In this document: one piece after another, positions 1-9,714 of the stretch
Numbering within the stretch: position 1 is the stretch's first letter
Layout of the letters: every line of letters starts with the position of its first letter
Assembly (NCBI GenBank): GCA_017303485.1
Contig: JAFLCY010000001.1
Span: 62,001-126,000, forward strand
Direction: 5' to 3'
DNA: 64,000 nucleotides
Source of the DNA: Rhodobacterales bacterium
GTDB taxonomy: Bacteria; Pseudomonadota; Alphaproteobacteria; Rhodobacterales; Rhodobacteraceae
Notes under the pieces: generated by a model
What the model was told of the DNA's origin: nothing
Database searches by the model: none
The model's input: the letters and a program-made list of their open reading frames with translations, nothing else
Made by a program: the position numbers and the translations under genes

Positions 1-498
1 GGCGCGGATCTTGTCGTCAGTCAGGTTTCCCTCGGCGTCAAAGTGATTTCCGGCCTGCGGGACGATCAACCGGCCCTCCAGCCACTGCCGCGCCTTCAGA
101 AAACGCAACACGCCAAGCCAGGCATTCTGCGACAGCAGCGTGCCAAACCCGCCGGGCGAGGCTCCGATCACCGCCACCGGCTTGCCGGCAAAAAGCTGCA
201 TTCCGCCCCCGCGCGACATCCAGTCGATGGTGTTCTTGAAAACGCCCGGGATGCTGTTGTTGTACTCGGGCGTGACCAGCAGCAGCCCGTCCGCCACCTT
301 GAGCTGCGCCTGAAGCCGCTGGACGGCGGCCGGGATACCCTCGGCCGTCTCCAGGTCGCCGTCATAAAGGGGAACGTCCCGGATCGAGCCGATCTCGATC
401 GTCACACCCTCCGGCACGACCTCGGCCGCCGCCCGCAAGAGACCCGCGTTGAGGGACGTTGCCCTGAGGCTGCCCGAGAGGCCGAGTATTCTCGTCAT
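1..498 (-). CDS. NADPH-dependent FMN reductase family protein (3' end outside window)
   Basis: Flavodoxin-fold NAD(P)H-dependent FMN/quinone reductase. The product starts MTRILGLSGSLRATSLNAG, with the family's phosphate-binding loop for FMN (GSLRATSLN), and carries the signature TPEYNNSIPGVFKNTIDW around residues 75-92 and a GASPGGFGT stretch near 113. The open frame runs without a stop to base 1, so at least 166 residues are present; the family is usually about 180-190, so only the end is missing. It begins 30 bases after the flavin monooxygenase remnant on the same strand, suggesting that it supplied reduced flavin to it. The family call is firm; the substrate is unknown. Confidence 0.9.
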   Translation of the reverse strand, partial: MTRILGLSGSLRATSLNAGLLRAAAEVVPEGVTIEIGSIRDVPLYDGDLETAEGIPAAVQRLQAQLKVADGLLLVTPEYNNSIPGVFKNTIDWMSRGGGMQLFAGKPVAVIGASPGGFGTLLSQNAWLGVLRFLKARQWLEGRLIVPQAGNHFDAEGNLTDDKIRA

Positions 499-528
499 GT
501 CCGGCGATCCTTTTCTGGCTTGGCTTCC

Positions 529-1624
529 TCAGCCGCTAGCTGCCCCCGCGGCGGGTTGCAAGCCCAGATGGTGGGCAAGTTCCAGCGCCGCGCTGCGCCC
601 GGCCCGGTTCGCGCCGATGGTCGAGGCCGAGGGCCCGTAGCCGACCAGGTGCACGCGCGGGTCCTTCGCGACCTGCGTCGCCAGGCGGCCGGTCATGACG
701 ATGCCGCCGTTTTCCTCGCGCAGTCCGAGCGGCGCGAGATGATCAAGCGCGCTGCGAAAGCCGGTGGCCCAGATGATCGCGTCGACCGGCTCCTCGCGTC
801 CGTCGGCCCAACGCAGGCCGGTTTCGGTGATCTCGTCGAACATCGGCTTGCGATCAAGGACGCCACGCGCCTCCATCGCCCGGATCGCAGGCGTCAGCGG
901 AATGCCGGTGACCGAGACGACTGACCCCGGAACCAACCCGCGCCGCACCCGGTCCTCGACCAGGGCGACGGCGGCCCGGCCATCCTCGGGGGTGAAATCG
1001 CCGTCCCGGAGCTCGGGCGGGCGGCGCGTCACCCACAGCGTCCCGGCGACCTGTGAGACCGCGTCGAGGATCTGAAGCGCCGAAATCCCGGCCCCGACGA
1101 TGGCAACGCGCTGGCCGGTGAAGTCCTCTGGCACCCGGTAGTCATGCGCGCCCTTTGAAGGCCTCGCGCCCCGGATAATAGGGGATCTGCGGCGCATCCC
1201 ATGTGCCGGTCGCGTTGATGATGCCACGCGCGGAAAAGGTCTCGCGGTCGGTCTCGATCCGGATCCGGTCCCCGCGCCCGCAGACGACGCGGACGGTGAC
1301 CGGTCGGTAGACGGGCAGGTTGAAGCGCTCCTCGTAGGCCTTGAAGTAGGCCGGAACCGCCTCGGCCGCCCGCACCTCGGTCTCGCCGGGGTCCAGCACT
1401 TCGGCAAATTCCATGCCGGGCAGGTCGTGCAAGCGGTTGATGGTCCGCATCGTCAGCGTGGGCCAGCGGAACTGCCAGGCCCCGCCGGGCTGCGGCGACT
1501 TGTCCAGCACAAGAAAGCCCCGGCCGGGCGCAAGGCCGAACTGGCCGAGATGATAGGCCGAGGACAGGCCCGCCTGTCCGCCGCCGATCACGGCGATGTC
1601 GATCTTGTAGGCCACCTGCGCCAT
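529..1624 (-). pseudogene. FAD-dependent flavin-containing monooxygenase, frameshifted
   Basis: Class B flavin monooxygenase/YhcX-type oxidoreductase split into two frames. The N-terminal part starts at 1624 (MAQVAYKIDIAVIGGGQAG, preceded by GGAGG) with the FAD dinucleotide motif GGGQAG, and reads to ...PYYPGREAFKG before a stop at about 1142. The rest continues in another frame from AHDYRVPEDFTGQRV, with the second nucleotide motif GAGISA, to ...LQPAAGAASG and a stop at 529. The two parts join without missing protein if one base is lost near 1146-1150. Either the gene is a recent pseudogene or the base is a sequencing error; I cannot tell which from the sequence. The FMN reductase downstream would be its natural partner. 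Confidence 0.8.
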
Positions 1625-1642
1625 CGGTTCTCGCGCCTCCAT

Positions 1643-1992
1643 GGAGATTGTCGGGCGGGCCCACTCAGATGGGCCGACCCGCTCAGGTCTGGTCGGTCGA
1701 GCAGCTTCAGCCGGCCTCGATCTGCACACGCCACGGCTCGGGGAACACCGGCGGGGCAGGCGTTTCACCCATGCTATCAAAGGCCTCATCCACGGCAAGG
1801 CCCGGCCGGCGGAGCTGGTTCCGGTGGTCAACCAGACCCGCGACCCCCACCAGGTGCCAGCTCGCGTTCGGCAGTCGTGGGATTGGGCACCGTCTCCGCC
1901 GCGACGGCGAACTTGGAAGTCCGGTCGCTTCCCAAAAAGAGAAATAGCCAATCGTCGGGAAAACAGTCCACCGGACTGTTTTCTGACCCTCC
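1643..1992. other. Stretch with no supported gene
   Basis: Between the monooxygenase start and the IS481 relic. Open frames exist on both strands but none has a credible ribosome site or recognisable motif. Given the IS debris next to it, this is probably degenerate DNA. Confidence 0.5.
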
Positions 1993-2463
1993 TCATACTT
2001 CGGCGGTCTGCACCTCTGCAATGTCGATGTGGAAGAACTCAATGGGGTAGTGCTTGAACTTCTGGCGCTTCGGCCCATCGCCTTCGACATCCGGCAGGCG
2101 AGAGGTATAGTGCCGGTGCAGACATCGGTGCAGCGCTGACCGCGTCGGATGCGGGATCAAGGGCTGCAGCGCATCGAGGCAGTCATCCAGCGGCGGCAGT
2201 GTGTGGTGCCGGAATTCCACAACCATCGCTTCATCTTCCTCGGTCAGAACCGTCGAGAGCGGTTCTGTCCATATCTTCGACCGTAGCGCGCTTGCGCCAC
2301 TTCGAGACGGTCTTGGGGTTGACAGCAGGCTCCCGGCTCAGCTGCGCGAGCAAAGCTTGCGATCGCTGTATTGCTGCTCTGACGGCGTGCCCTCGCCAGT
2401 GGGCTCGAACCGGTGGCGCCGCGCTGGCTCGATCGTGGCGCTGCCTTGACGAACTTGTCCCAT
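1993..2463 (-). mobile_element. IS481-family transposase relic, frameshifted and truncated
   Basis: The relic starts with ATG at 2463 (MGQVRQGSATI, typical IS481 N-terminus). It changes frame to AIQRSQALLAQLSREPAVNP then KTVSKWRKRATVEDM (helix-turn-helix region), and changes again to VLTEEDEAMVVEFRHHTLPP, LHRCLHRHYTSRLPDVEGD and FFHIDIAEVQTAE, the last holding the first aspartate of the DDE domain. It is cut there, so more than half of the catalytic domain is gone. At least two frameshifts are needed to read through. It is a dead element. Confidence 0.85.
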
Positions 2464-2525
2464 AGGGCTTCCTTCGATCCCAGCGAAAGGATCGCGCCAT
2501 CAAACCGTGGGTTCAAACACCTAGC

Positions 2526-2738
2526 CCGCAAGATCAAGAAGCGGGTCCGACCGATGCTCGACTTCAGGTCCTTCGCGCAAGCGGCTGCTACACTCGAAGA
2601 GATCGAAGTGGCCAACATGATCCGCATGGACCAGTTCAGGCCCGGACTCTGCCCGTTCGCCCAATTCGCGGCACTTGCAACCTGACAGAGGAAGATCAGA
2701 GACCTTTTCTGATCAACTCCGAAATTTGCGACAGAACC
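2526..2738 (+). mobile_element. IS6-family (IS26-like) transposase 3' fragment with terminal repeat
   Basis: The frame ending at 2685 reads KIKKRVRPMLDFRSFAQAAA, then LEEIEVANMIR and CPFAQFAALAT, the C-terminus of IS6-family transposases (usual form DHRAIKRRVRPMLGFKSF...FAQFAALAA). Forty bases further on, TTTGCGACAGAACC at 2725-2738 resembles the IS6 inverted repeat (reverse complement GGTTCTGTCGCAAA). Only about the last 55 codons and one end survive. A different IS6 relic lies at 23339-23560. Confidence 0.75.
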
Positions 2739-2746
2739 GCCTGATC

Positions 2747-3952
2747 TTAGCCAGCCCTCATTCCGCCAAGCTCCAAGTTCTCCCGGCAAGACCATTGCAT
2801 GCGCTGTTCTGCGAGACGAACCCAGAGACTGGCACCTTGCGCCAGCAAGCGGTCGTTGAAATCGTAGTCCGGATGGTGGCAATAGGCTCCGTGGTTCTCG
2901 TCCAGTTGACCCAGTTGAAAATAGCATCCGGGGCGCAGGTTCGACATTATTCCGAAATCATCCGACCAAAGCTCTGGTTCCGGGTCGACGATCACCGTGT
3001 CCTTTCCGAAGATGCTCACCGCCGCCGCAATGACATGGTCGGCGATCTCTGGCGAATTCTGCGTGACCGGATAGGAGTTTTCGTAGTCCAGGTCGATGTC
3101 CACCGACTCGGCCAATGCAATCGCCTGGACCAGCTTGCGGATTTCGGTTTCCACCGCCACCCGGACATCGCGATCCAGTGTCCGCACGGTCCCCAGCATG
3201 GTGGCAGTCTCGGGTATGATGTTTCCTGCCGTCCCGCCATTTATGGCACCCACGGACACCACGACCGGCACGCGACAATCCGAGACGCGCATCGGCAGCC
3301 GTTCGAGAGCGAGATGGATCTGTGCGGCGGCCGAGAGCGGGTTCCTGCATTCGTGCGGAGAGGCCCCGTGGCCGCCCTTTCCGGTGATCCGGATGCGAAG
3401 CACATCGGATGATGCAGCAACGACACCCCTGTGCACCAGCACCGTCCCAAGGGGATGCGTCGAATTGTGCAGCGCATAGATCTCGTCGCAGGGGCATTGG
3501 TCGAACAACCCGTCTGCAATCATCTTTGCCGCGCCGTTTTCGGCCTCTTCCGCAGGCTGGAAGATAAAATGGATGTTCCCGGCGAAATCGCGACTGGACG
3601 AAAGAGCCTTGGCGGCACCCAGCACCATCGCCATGTGTCCGTCGTGCCCGCAGGCGTGCATCGCGCCGTCATGCAGCGACATGTAGGGCAGCCGACGCCT
3701 CTCGGTCATGGGCAGGGCGTCAAGCTCTGCCCGAATACCGATGTTTCTGCCGGGGCCCAGGTTGCCGGCAAGCGTCGCGACGATGCCGGTGCTGCCGATC
3801 CTTGTGATCTCAAGGCCGAAACCCTGGCACAAGTCGGCGACGAAAGCTGAGGTCTGGTGTTCCCTGAGCGAGAGTTCCGGAATGGAGTGCAACTTGCGTC
3901 GCCAGGCCGCAATCTCATGGCTGAGCGGATCAATGAGTGGGTGTGTCGGCAC
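2747..3952 (-). CDS. M20 family amidohydrolase (hippurate / N-acyl amino acid hydrolase type)
   Basis: Zinc-dependent amidohydrolase that cleaves N-acyl or N-aroyl amino acids. Metal-binding motifs are seen in order: HACGHDGHMAMVLG, QPAEEAENGAAKMIADG and, near the C-terminus, DDFGIMSN. The dimerisation domain lies between them (GGHGASPHE). I place the start at GTG 3952 because AGGAG precedes it by eight bases; an upstream ATG at 4015 would add 21 unconserved residues. The resulting length of 401 residues is normal for the family. It ends a run of peptide-type ABC transporter genes and probably hydrolyses the imported substrate. The exact substrate is not evident. Confidence 0.85.
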   Translation of the reverse strand: MPTHPLIDPLSHEIAAWRRKLHSIPELSLREHQTSAFVADLCQGFGLEITRIGSTGIVATLAGNLGPGRNIGIRAELDALPMTERRRLPYMSLHDGAMHACGHDGHMAMVLGAAKALSSSRDFAGNIHFIFQPAEEAENGAAKMIADGLFDQCPCDEIYALHNSTHPLGTVLVHRGVVAASSDVLRIRITGKGGHGASPHECRNPLSAAAQIHLALERLPMRVSDCRVPVVVSVGAINGGTAGNIIPETATMLGTVRTLDRDVRVAVETEIRKLVQAIALAESVDIDLDYENSYPVTQNSPEIADHVIAAAVSIFGKDTVIVDPEPELWSDDFGIMSNLRPGCYFQLGQLDENHGAYCHHPDYDFNDRLLAQGASLWVRLAEQRMQWSCRENLELGGMRAG

Positions 3953-4039
3953 GAAACATGCTCCTGGCGGCAAGAAGGGATCGGAAGCCCATACGGCGCA
4001 ATGTCGGCATAGCACATGGCGACATTGTCAACATCGGGA

Positions 4040-5089
4040 TCATCGTGAAGGTTGAAGATCGGCTTGTCGATTTCCACCCGATTGCGAAGCGTCGATGAGG
4101 GGCTGCATCGCTTCGCCTGAGGATGCCCTTACATGGCAGGCCACCGCCCGGCCGTCCGGCAAGGTGGTCAGGGCAGGCACCTCGACGCGACAGCGCGCTT
4201 CGGCCAGCGGGCAGCGGGGGTGGAACGCGCAGCCGGCGGGTGGATTGACCGGGCTTGGAACCTCGCCTTCGACGGGAACCTCACGGCGGACCTCGCGCGG
4301 GTCGGGCAACGGTGCGGCCGCGATCAGGGCTTCGGTATAGGGATGAAGCGGCTTGGCGAAAAGCACGTCGCTTTTTGCCAGTTCGACGATGCGGCCAAGG
4401 TACATGACGGCGACACGGTGGCCGATATGCTCGACCACCCCAAGATCGTGCGAGATGAAGACGAAGGCGATTCCGGTCTCTTCCTGCAGGTCCATAAGCA
4501 GGTTGAGGATCTGCGCCTGCACCGAGACATCAAGCGCCGAGACCGCCTCATCTGCGATGATGATCGCAGGATTGAGCGAAAGCGCCCGCGCTATGCCAAG
4601 CCGCTGGCGCTGGCCGCCGGAAAGCTCGGAAGGTAGCCGGTGCATGATCTCTTGCGCCAACCCGACCTTCCGCAGCAGGTCCGACGCCAGGGCCTCGCGC
4701 TTCGCGCGGGTCATCCGTTCGAAGTTCTCGACGGGCTCGGTGATGATCTGGCCGGCGGTAAGACGCGGATTCAGCGAGGAACTTGGGTCCTGAAACACCA
4801 ACTGCATGCGGCGCCGTCCGTCCCGCAGGGCATGGGTGTTCAGGCTTGCGATATCGGTGCCTTCAAGCAGCACCCGACCTTCCGTCGGCTCGGTGAGGCG
4901 CATCAGAAGCCGCGCGACCGTCGACTTGCCACAACCGGATTCGCCGACGATGCACAGGGTCTCGCCGGCTTCGACGGTGAACGACACATCCTGCACCGCT
5001 CTTACCACCTTGGCGTTCTTCTTGAACATGCCTTTCCCCAGCGGATAGTGCTTCACCAGGTTCTCGACTTTCAACAGCGGACCTTTCAT
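4040..5089 (-). CDS. Peptide-type ABC transporter ATP-binding protein (OppF/DppF-like)
   Basis: Second ATPase of a dipeptide/oligopeptide-type importer. Seen: Walker [10 protein letters not shown] near residue 50, Q-loop [11 protein letters not shown], signature [15 protein letters not shown], Walker [13 protein letters not shown]-loop FISHDLG, and the Opp C-terminal cysteine cluster [15 protein letters not shown], which in OppD/F proteins binds an iron-sulfur cluster. The start at 5089 ([17 protein letters not shown]) overlaps the stop of the other ATPase as ATGA, showing translational coupling. It is 349 residues long, slightly longer than average because of a tail ending [13 protein letters not shown]. 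Confidence 0.93.
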   Translation of the reverse strand: MKGPLLKVENLVKHYPLGKGMFKKNAKVVRAVQDVSFTVEAGETLCIVGESGCGKSTVARLLMRLTEPTEGRVLLEGTDIASLNTHALRDGRRRMQLVFQDPSSSLNPRLTAGQIITEPVENFERMTRAKREALASDLLRKVGLAQEIMHRLPSELSGGQRQRLGIARALSLNPAIIIADEAVSALDVSVQAQILNLLMDLQEETGIAFVFISHDLGVVEHIGHRVAVMYLGRIVELAKSDVLFAKPLHPYTEALIAAAPLPDPREVRREVPVEGEVPSPVNPPAGCAFHPRCPLAEARCRVEVPALTTLPDGRAVACHVRASSGEAMQPLIDASQSGGNRQADLQPSR

Positions 5090-6108
5090 GCGCGCGCTCC
5101 CTCTGTGGCGTGCCAGCAGGCAACGGCATGGTCGGCGCCGATCGGTTCCAGTACCGGGGTCTTCTGGCGGCAGATGTCGCTTGCGATGGGGCAGCGGGCC
5201 GCGAAGCTGCAACCCACCAGCGGTTCGCGCAGGCTGGGCACGATGCCGGGGATCTCGGTCAGCCGCCGTACCTTGCCGCGCCTCCGGTCGGGCACCGAGC
5301 CCATCAGCGCCTTGGTATAGGGATGCGAAGGCCGCGCGAAGAGATCGACCACGCCGGCTTCCTCGACGATGCGACCGGCGTACATCACGACGACGCGGTC
5401 GCAGGTTTCGGCGACAACGCCAAGGTCATGCGTGATGAACATCACGGCGGTTCCGGTACGGGCCTTCAGGTCGACGATCAGCCGGAGAATCTGCGCCTGA
5501 ATGGTCACGTCAAGTGCGGTAGTCGGCTCGTCAGCGATCAGAAGCTCCGGTGAGCAGGCAAGCGCCATGGCAATCATTGCGCGCTGACGCATGCCGCCTG
5601 ACATTTCATGCGGGTAGTTTCTAACCCGCCGGTCGGGATCGGCGATGCGTACCAGTTCCAGCATCTCCCGTGCCTTGGCCATGGCTTCGGCCTTGGAGGC
5701 TCCGGTATGTATCCGCACGGCCTCGGCAATCTGGCGCCCGACCGTGTAGACTGGATTGAGGCTGGTCATCGGGTCCTGAAAGATCATTGCGATCTTGCCG
5801 CCGCGGATATCCCGCATCTCGCCTTCGGAGAGATCCAGAAGATTGCGGCCATGGAAAAGCACTTCGCCGCCGACCGTTCTTGCCGTCAGCTTCGGCAGAA
5901 GCCGCAGGATGGAAAGCGCGGTCACGCTTTTGCCGCAGCCGGATTCGCCCACGACGCCCAGGGTTTCGCCCTTGTTGACGCGAAAGCTGACCCCGCCAAG
6001 GGCACGCGTCACGCTATCCTCACCGAAGAAGTGGGTTTCCAGGTTCCGCACATCCAGAAGCGCTTTGGTGTCGGCGGATCCGTCCACCCTGATATCTTGC
6101 TTGAGCAT
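5086..6108 (-). CDS. Peptide-type ABC transporter ATP-binding protein (OppD/DppD-like)
   Basis: First ATPase of the importer. Seen: Walker [10 protein letters not shown]-loop [15 protein letters not shown], signature [17 protein letters not shown], Walker [14 protein letters not shown]-loop FITHDLGVV and the C-terminal [15 protein letters not shown] cysteine motif. I choose ATG 6108 ([10 protein letters not shown]), preceded by GAGGAG at eight bases; it begins just after the permease stop at 6110. An upstream in-frame ATG at 6138 lies inside the permease gene. 340 residues. Confidence 0.93.
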   Translation of the reverse strand: MLKQDIRVDGSADTKALLDVRNLETHFFGEDSVTRALGGVSFRVNKGETLGVVGESGCGKSVTALSILRLLPKLTARTVGGEVLFHGRNLLDLSEGEMRDIRGGKIAMIFQDPMTSLNPVYTVGRQIAEAVRIHTGASKAEAMAKAREMLELVRIADPDRRVRNYPHEMSGGMRQRAMIAMALACSPELLIADEPTTALDVTIQAQILRLIVDLKARTGTAVMFITHDLGVVAETCDRVVVMYAGRIVEEAGVVDLFARPSHPYTKALMGSVPDRRRGKVRRLTEIPGIVPSLREPLVGCSFAARCPIASDICRQKTPVLEPIGADHAVACWHATEGARA

Positions 6109-6109
6109 T

Positions 6110-6985
6110 TCAGCGTCTCCTCTTTGCGCGCGGATCAAAGAGGTCGCGCAGGCCGTCGCCGAGCAGGTTGATCGACAACACTGTCACCGCGAGGAAAATA
6201 CCCGGAGCGAAGATCGTCATCGGAGCCGTGGCCAGAAAGAGCCGCGAGCTTGAGATCATGTTGCCCCAGCTGGGAATTTCCGGCGGCACTCCGGAACCCA
6301 GGAAACTGAGCCCCGCCTCGATCATGATGGCATCCGCGCAGACCATGGCGCTGTGAACCATCAAGGGCGGGATCGTGCTTGGAAGAACATGACGCCAAAG
6401 GATCTTTGGCAGCCGCGCACCGCCACAGATCGCAGCCTCGACATAGGGTCGTTCGCGCACGCTGAGAACCACCGAGCGGACAAGCCGGGTCACGCTGGGT
6501 ATCTGCGGCAGCGCCACGGCGACGATCAGGATCCCGGTTCCCTGGCCTGATAAAGTGATAAGGGCAATGGCCAGAAGGATGGTCGGGATCGACATCAGCG
6601 CGTCCATCAACCGCATGATGACGTTGTCGAAGGCGCGCAGGTAGCCGGCCACGACGCCGATCACCAGCCCCGCACCGATCGCCATCAACGCGGCGAACAG
6701 TCCGACCGTCAGCGAGACCCGAGCCCCATAGATGGTGCGGGCAAAGAGGTCGCGGCCGAATTCGTCAGTTCCGAACCAATGCTCAGCCGACGGGGGCTTC
6801 AGCCGGTTGAACGGGTCCATGCTGTCCGGGTCTCCTGCGAAAAAGGGAGCGCCGAGCGCCATGACGACCACGAGCAACAAGAGAAGGCCGCCGACCGCAA
6901 CCAACGGATGACGTCTTAAGGCTCGGGCAAGTTCCGAGCGGCGTGTCCGCTCTGCCGCGAAGGCTGGTGTGGATGATCGCGTCAT
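6110..6985 (-). CDS. Peptide-type ABC transporter permease (OppC/DppC-like)
   Basis: Inner-membrane permease with the OppC layout: an N-terminal membrane segment ([18 protein letters not shown]), then the [20 protein letters not shown] motif of this subfamily, five further hydrophobic segments, and the EAA coupling loop [20 protein letters not shown] near residues 185-204. 291 residues, normal length. It follows the DppB-like permease by one base. Confidence 0.93.
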   Translation of the reverse strand: MTRSSTPAFAAERTRRSELARALRRHPLVAVGGLLLLLVVVMALGAPFFAGDPDSMDPFNRLKPPSAEHWFGTDEFGRDLFARTIYGARVSLTVGLFAALMAIGAGLVIGVVAGYLRAFDNVIMRLMDALMSIPTILLAIALITLSGQGTGILIVAVALPQIPSVTRLVRSVVLSVRERPYVEAAICGGARLPKILWRHVLPSTIPPLMVHSAMVCADAIMIEAGLSFLGSGVPPEIPSWGNMISSSRLFLATAPMTIFAPGIFLAVTVLSINLLGDGLRDLFDPRAKRRR

Positions 6986-6986
6986 A

Positions 6987-7931
6987 TCAGTACCGGATGC
7001 GGGGATCGATCAGCGTATAGGCAAGATCGACCGCAAGATTGATGAGGACATAGAGACCCGAGGTGAGGATCAGCACGCTCTGGATGACGGGGTAGTCGCG
7101 GTTCGTGATCGCATCGACCACAAGGCGCCCGACGCCGGGGATGTTGAACACCGTTTCGGTCAGGACCACCCCGCTGATCAGATAGGCGAAACTGATCCCG
7201 ATCACCGTGATGATCGGCACGCCTGCATTTCTGAGGGCATGGTGAAAGACCATGGCATAGGACGAAGCGCCTTTCGCGGCGGCGGTACGCATGTAGTCTT
7301 CGGTCAGCACATCAAGCATGCTGGCCCGCGCAATCCTGGCGATGAAGGCAATGTAGGGCACGCTCAGCGTCAGGGTCGGCAGGATCAGATGCGTGAACCA
7401 GCGGCCCACCCCCTGCGCAATCGGAGTATAGCCCTGCACCGGCAGCACGCCGGCGCTGATCGCCAGGACGTAGACCAGAAGGTAGCCGATGACGAAGACC
7501 GGAACCGAATAGCCGAAGGCCGAGAAGATCAGAAGCAGCCGGTCAACCAGACCGCCAGACCTCCAGGCTGCCAGAAGGCCGAAGGTCACGCCGACCGTCA
7601 CCGAAAACGCCAGGGTCAGGAGTGACAGCGAAAGCGTTGCCTCCAGCCGCTGCGCAAGCAGGTCGGTCACCGGGCGCGCGGCCAGGATCGACGTCCCGAA
7701 GTCACCGCGCAGCATTTCCGAAACCCACTGGCCGAACTGAACCGGCAATGGCTCGTTCAGGCCCAGCTGCTCGCGGATGTCGGCGATCGCCTGCTCGCTG
7801 GCCAGGGGGCCGGCCATGATCACGGCCGGATCACCGGGGACGAGCCGCATCAAGAGGAAGATGAAAATCCCGACCATCGCCATGACGGCGATGGCCGAAA
7901 CCATCCTGCGGAGGATGTAGGACGCCATCAT
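6987..7931 (-). CDS. Peptide-type ABC transporter permease (OppB/DppB-like)
   Basis: Inner-membrane permease starting MMASYILRRMVSAIAVMAMV, the characteristic OppB N-terminus, followed by the LMRLVPGDPAVIMAG motif and an EAA loop (RTAAAKGASSYAMVFHHALR). Start taken at ATG 7931, which overlaps the stop of the binding-protein gene (ATGATG around 7926-7931); 7928 is equally possible. About 314 residues. The whole set is ordered binding protein, B, C, D, F, M20 hydrolase. Confidence 0.92.
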   Translation of the reverse strand: MMASYILRRMVSAIAVMAMVGIFIFLLMRLVPGDPAVIMAGPLASEQAIADIREQLGLNEPLPVQFGQWVSEMLRGDFGTSILAARPVTDLLAQRLEATLSLSLLTLAFSVTVGVTFGLLAAWRSGGLVDRLLLIFSAFGYSVPVFVIGYLLVYVLAISAGVLPVQGYTPIAQGVGRWFTHLILPTLTLSVPYIAFIARIARASMLDVLTEDYMRTAAAKGASSYAMVFHHALRNAGVPIITVIGISFAYLISGVVLTETVFNIPGVGRLVVDAITNRDYPVIQSVLILTSGLYVLINLAVDLAYTLIDPRIRY

Positions 7932-9529
7932 ACGGCCTTCTGCATGTTCCACATGACGAACCCGCCCGCCGGATGACCAAGAACCCCGGTCAGTTCCTTG
8001 CGGTATGCCGTCAGTGTGGGAACCTGCCCCAGATAGACCCAGCCGACATAGTCCCACCAGATCCGCTGCATCTCGCGCGCGATCTCCTGACGCTCTTCCG
8101 CCTCGATGACATCAGGCCATTTCGACCGAAGTGCCTGGTATTCCTCGGACGTGGGCCAGCCGAACCAGCCGTCTTCGCCGTTCATGGTGGTGTAGGACGA
8201 AGAGATGGGGCTGCTGAGGGAAAAGTCGGAGACCGAGGTGATGAAGATGCTCCAGCCGTCCTGGTCGGTCGGGCCTTTCTTCGCACGCCGGGCGACAAGG
8301 CCGGGCCAGTCGGTCGACACGATCTCGACATTCATGCCGATCTTGCGAAGTTCCGACCCCAGATACAGCGTCGCATTGTGGGCTTCGATCCAGCTTGTCG
8401 GGTCAAGCAGCACGACCTTTTCACCGGCATAGCCGGATTCCGCAAGAAGCTGCTTCGCCAGTTCAATATCACCGGTCTTGTTGACCCATTCCGTGTTCTC
8501 GTCATTGGTATAGGCCGTATCGGTGCCGAACAGCGAGGACACGCTGCGGTTTCCCCGTTGGGACGGATTGATGACCTGCAAGAACGCTTCCTGGTTGACA
8601 AGATGCAGCAAGGCTTGCCGCGCCTTCACATTGTCGAACGGCTTCTGAAGGCAATTCATGCGGAGAAAGTAGTCGTAGCCCGATTTGTAAAGGTTCGTGA
8701 GAACCAGATTGGGATCGGCTTCGATCATCGGGAAAAGATCGGCCGACGGCTGGACAATCAGGTCGACCTCTCCAGCCTGCAATGCCGCCATTGCCATCTG
8801 CTGCTCACGCAGATTGTTCCAGATCACGCGCTTGACATTCGCGATCTTTGCGCCGGCCAGGCCATCGGTGGCGTCATCCCGCGGGACATACTCTTCAAAT
8901 TTGTCGAACGTGACGCTGATTCCGGGAGAGTAGAGTGCTTCATTGAACCTGTACGGTCCGGATCCGATGAATGTCGTCACTGCCTCACTCGGCGGCCGAT
9001 TGGCATCCTGCTCGCGCATGATGAAAAGCGGATAGGTGACGACTTGCGCCAGCTGATCAATCAGCACCCCAAGCGGTTTCTCCAGCACGATGGTGAATGT
9101 CTTGTCATCCTGAGCAGCGACTTCAACTGCCCGCTCGCCCACCAGCTGCCCGCTGGGCGTCTGGAACCAGCGACGAATTGACGCGACGCAATCAGCAGAG
9201 GTTACTTGAGTTCCGTCATGCCACATGAGACCATCACGAAGCACGAAAGAGTAGGTATTATTGTCTTCGGAAACGGTCCAGCTGGAAAGCATTTGCGGTT
9301 GCGGGGCGAGATTGGAATCCAACCCGAACAGCATGTCGTAGACGCCAAAAGCGTAGTCGAGCGTATTGAAATCGGTGGTGGTATAGGGGTCAAAGATTGA
9401 CGGCAATCCCTTTGCCCAGATCACCTCTTCCGATCCAGACGTGGCCTGCGCGCGCAAAAGTGACGGGACCGCCAGCGCGACCCCCGAAGCAAGACTCGTT
9501 TGAAGAAGTGTGCGTCGCGTGATGGTCAT
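7928..9529 (-). CDS. Extracellular solute-binding protein, family 5 (peptide/nickel type)
   Basis: Periplasmic binding protein of the importer. The N-terminus MTITRRTLLQTSLASGVALA is a twin-arginine type signal (RR followed by a hydrophobic stretch) ending near LLRAQA. Family-5 features include SWTVSEDNNTYSFVLRDGLMWHDGTQVTSAD near residue 80-110 and FDNVKARQALLHLVNQEAF further on. Start 9529 is preceded by AGGAG. 533 residues, normal for SBP_bac_5. Ligands of this family range from peptides to opines, so the M20 hydrolase at the operon end is the better clue to substrate class. The 185 bases upstream contain the palindrome CCTGCAAATGCAGG at 9607-9620, a possible regulator site. Confidence 0.92.
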   Translation of the reverse strand: MTITRRTLLQTSLASGVALAVPSLLRAQATSGSEEVIWAKGLPSIFDPYTTTDFNTLDYAFGVYDMLFGLDSNLAPQPQMLSSWTVSEDNNTYSFVLRDGLMWHDGTQVTSADCVASIRRWFQTPSGQLVGERAVEVAAQDDKTFTIVLEKPLGVLIDQLAQVVTYPLFIMREQDANRPPSEAVTTFIGSGPYRFNEALYSPGISVTFDKFEEYVPRDDATDGLAGAKIANVKRVIWNNLREQQMAMAALQAGEVDLIVQPSADLFPMIEADPNLVLTNLYKSGYDYFLRMNCLQKPFDNVKARQALLHLVNQEAFLQVINPSQRGNRSVSSLFGTDTAYTNDENTEWVNKTGDIELAKQLLAESGYAGEKVVLLDPTSWIEAHNATLYLGSELRKIGMNVEIVSTDWPGLVARRAKKGPTDQDGWSIFITSVSDFSLSSPISSSYTTMNGEDGWFGWPTSEEYQALRSKWPDVIEAEERQEIAREMQRIWWDYVGWVYLGQVPTLTAYRKELTGVLGHPAGGFVMWNMQKAV

Positions 9530-9714
9530 TGCATTGTTCTCCTGATGTTTCTTGGTGGGTGAGTTGTTCAAGTTGCAGTCACAGTGTTGGCGGATTGCGT
9601 CAGGCTCCTGCAAATGCAGGTCCTGCCGGTGGACGAGTGGCCGTTCGCGAGGATCAGCCGGGCAGAATTCGCCTCGGGTGAAGATCTGGTTGCCTTGATC
9701 TCCTGCCGAGTTGT

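Noticed and set aside
43..924. Long plus-strand frame of 293 codons.
   Set aside because: It is the antisense shadow of the FMN reductase and monooxygenase genes, arginine-rich and without any motif; typical of high-GC DNA.
2694..2714. Hairpin GATCAGA...TCTGATC considered as terminator of the first peptide-type operon.
   Set aside because: Only 7 weak base pairs, no U-tract, and it falls inside the IS6 end sequence.
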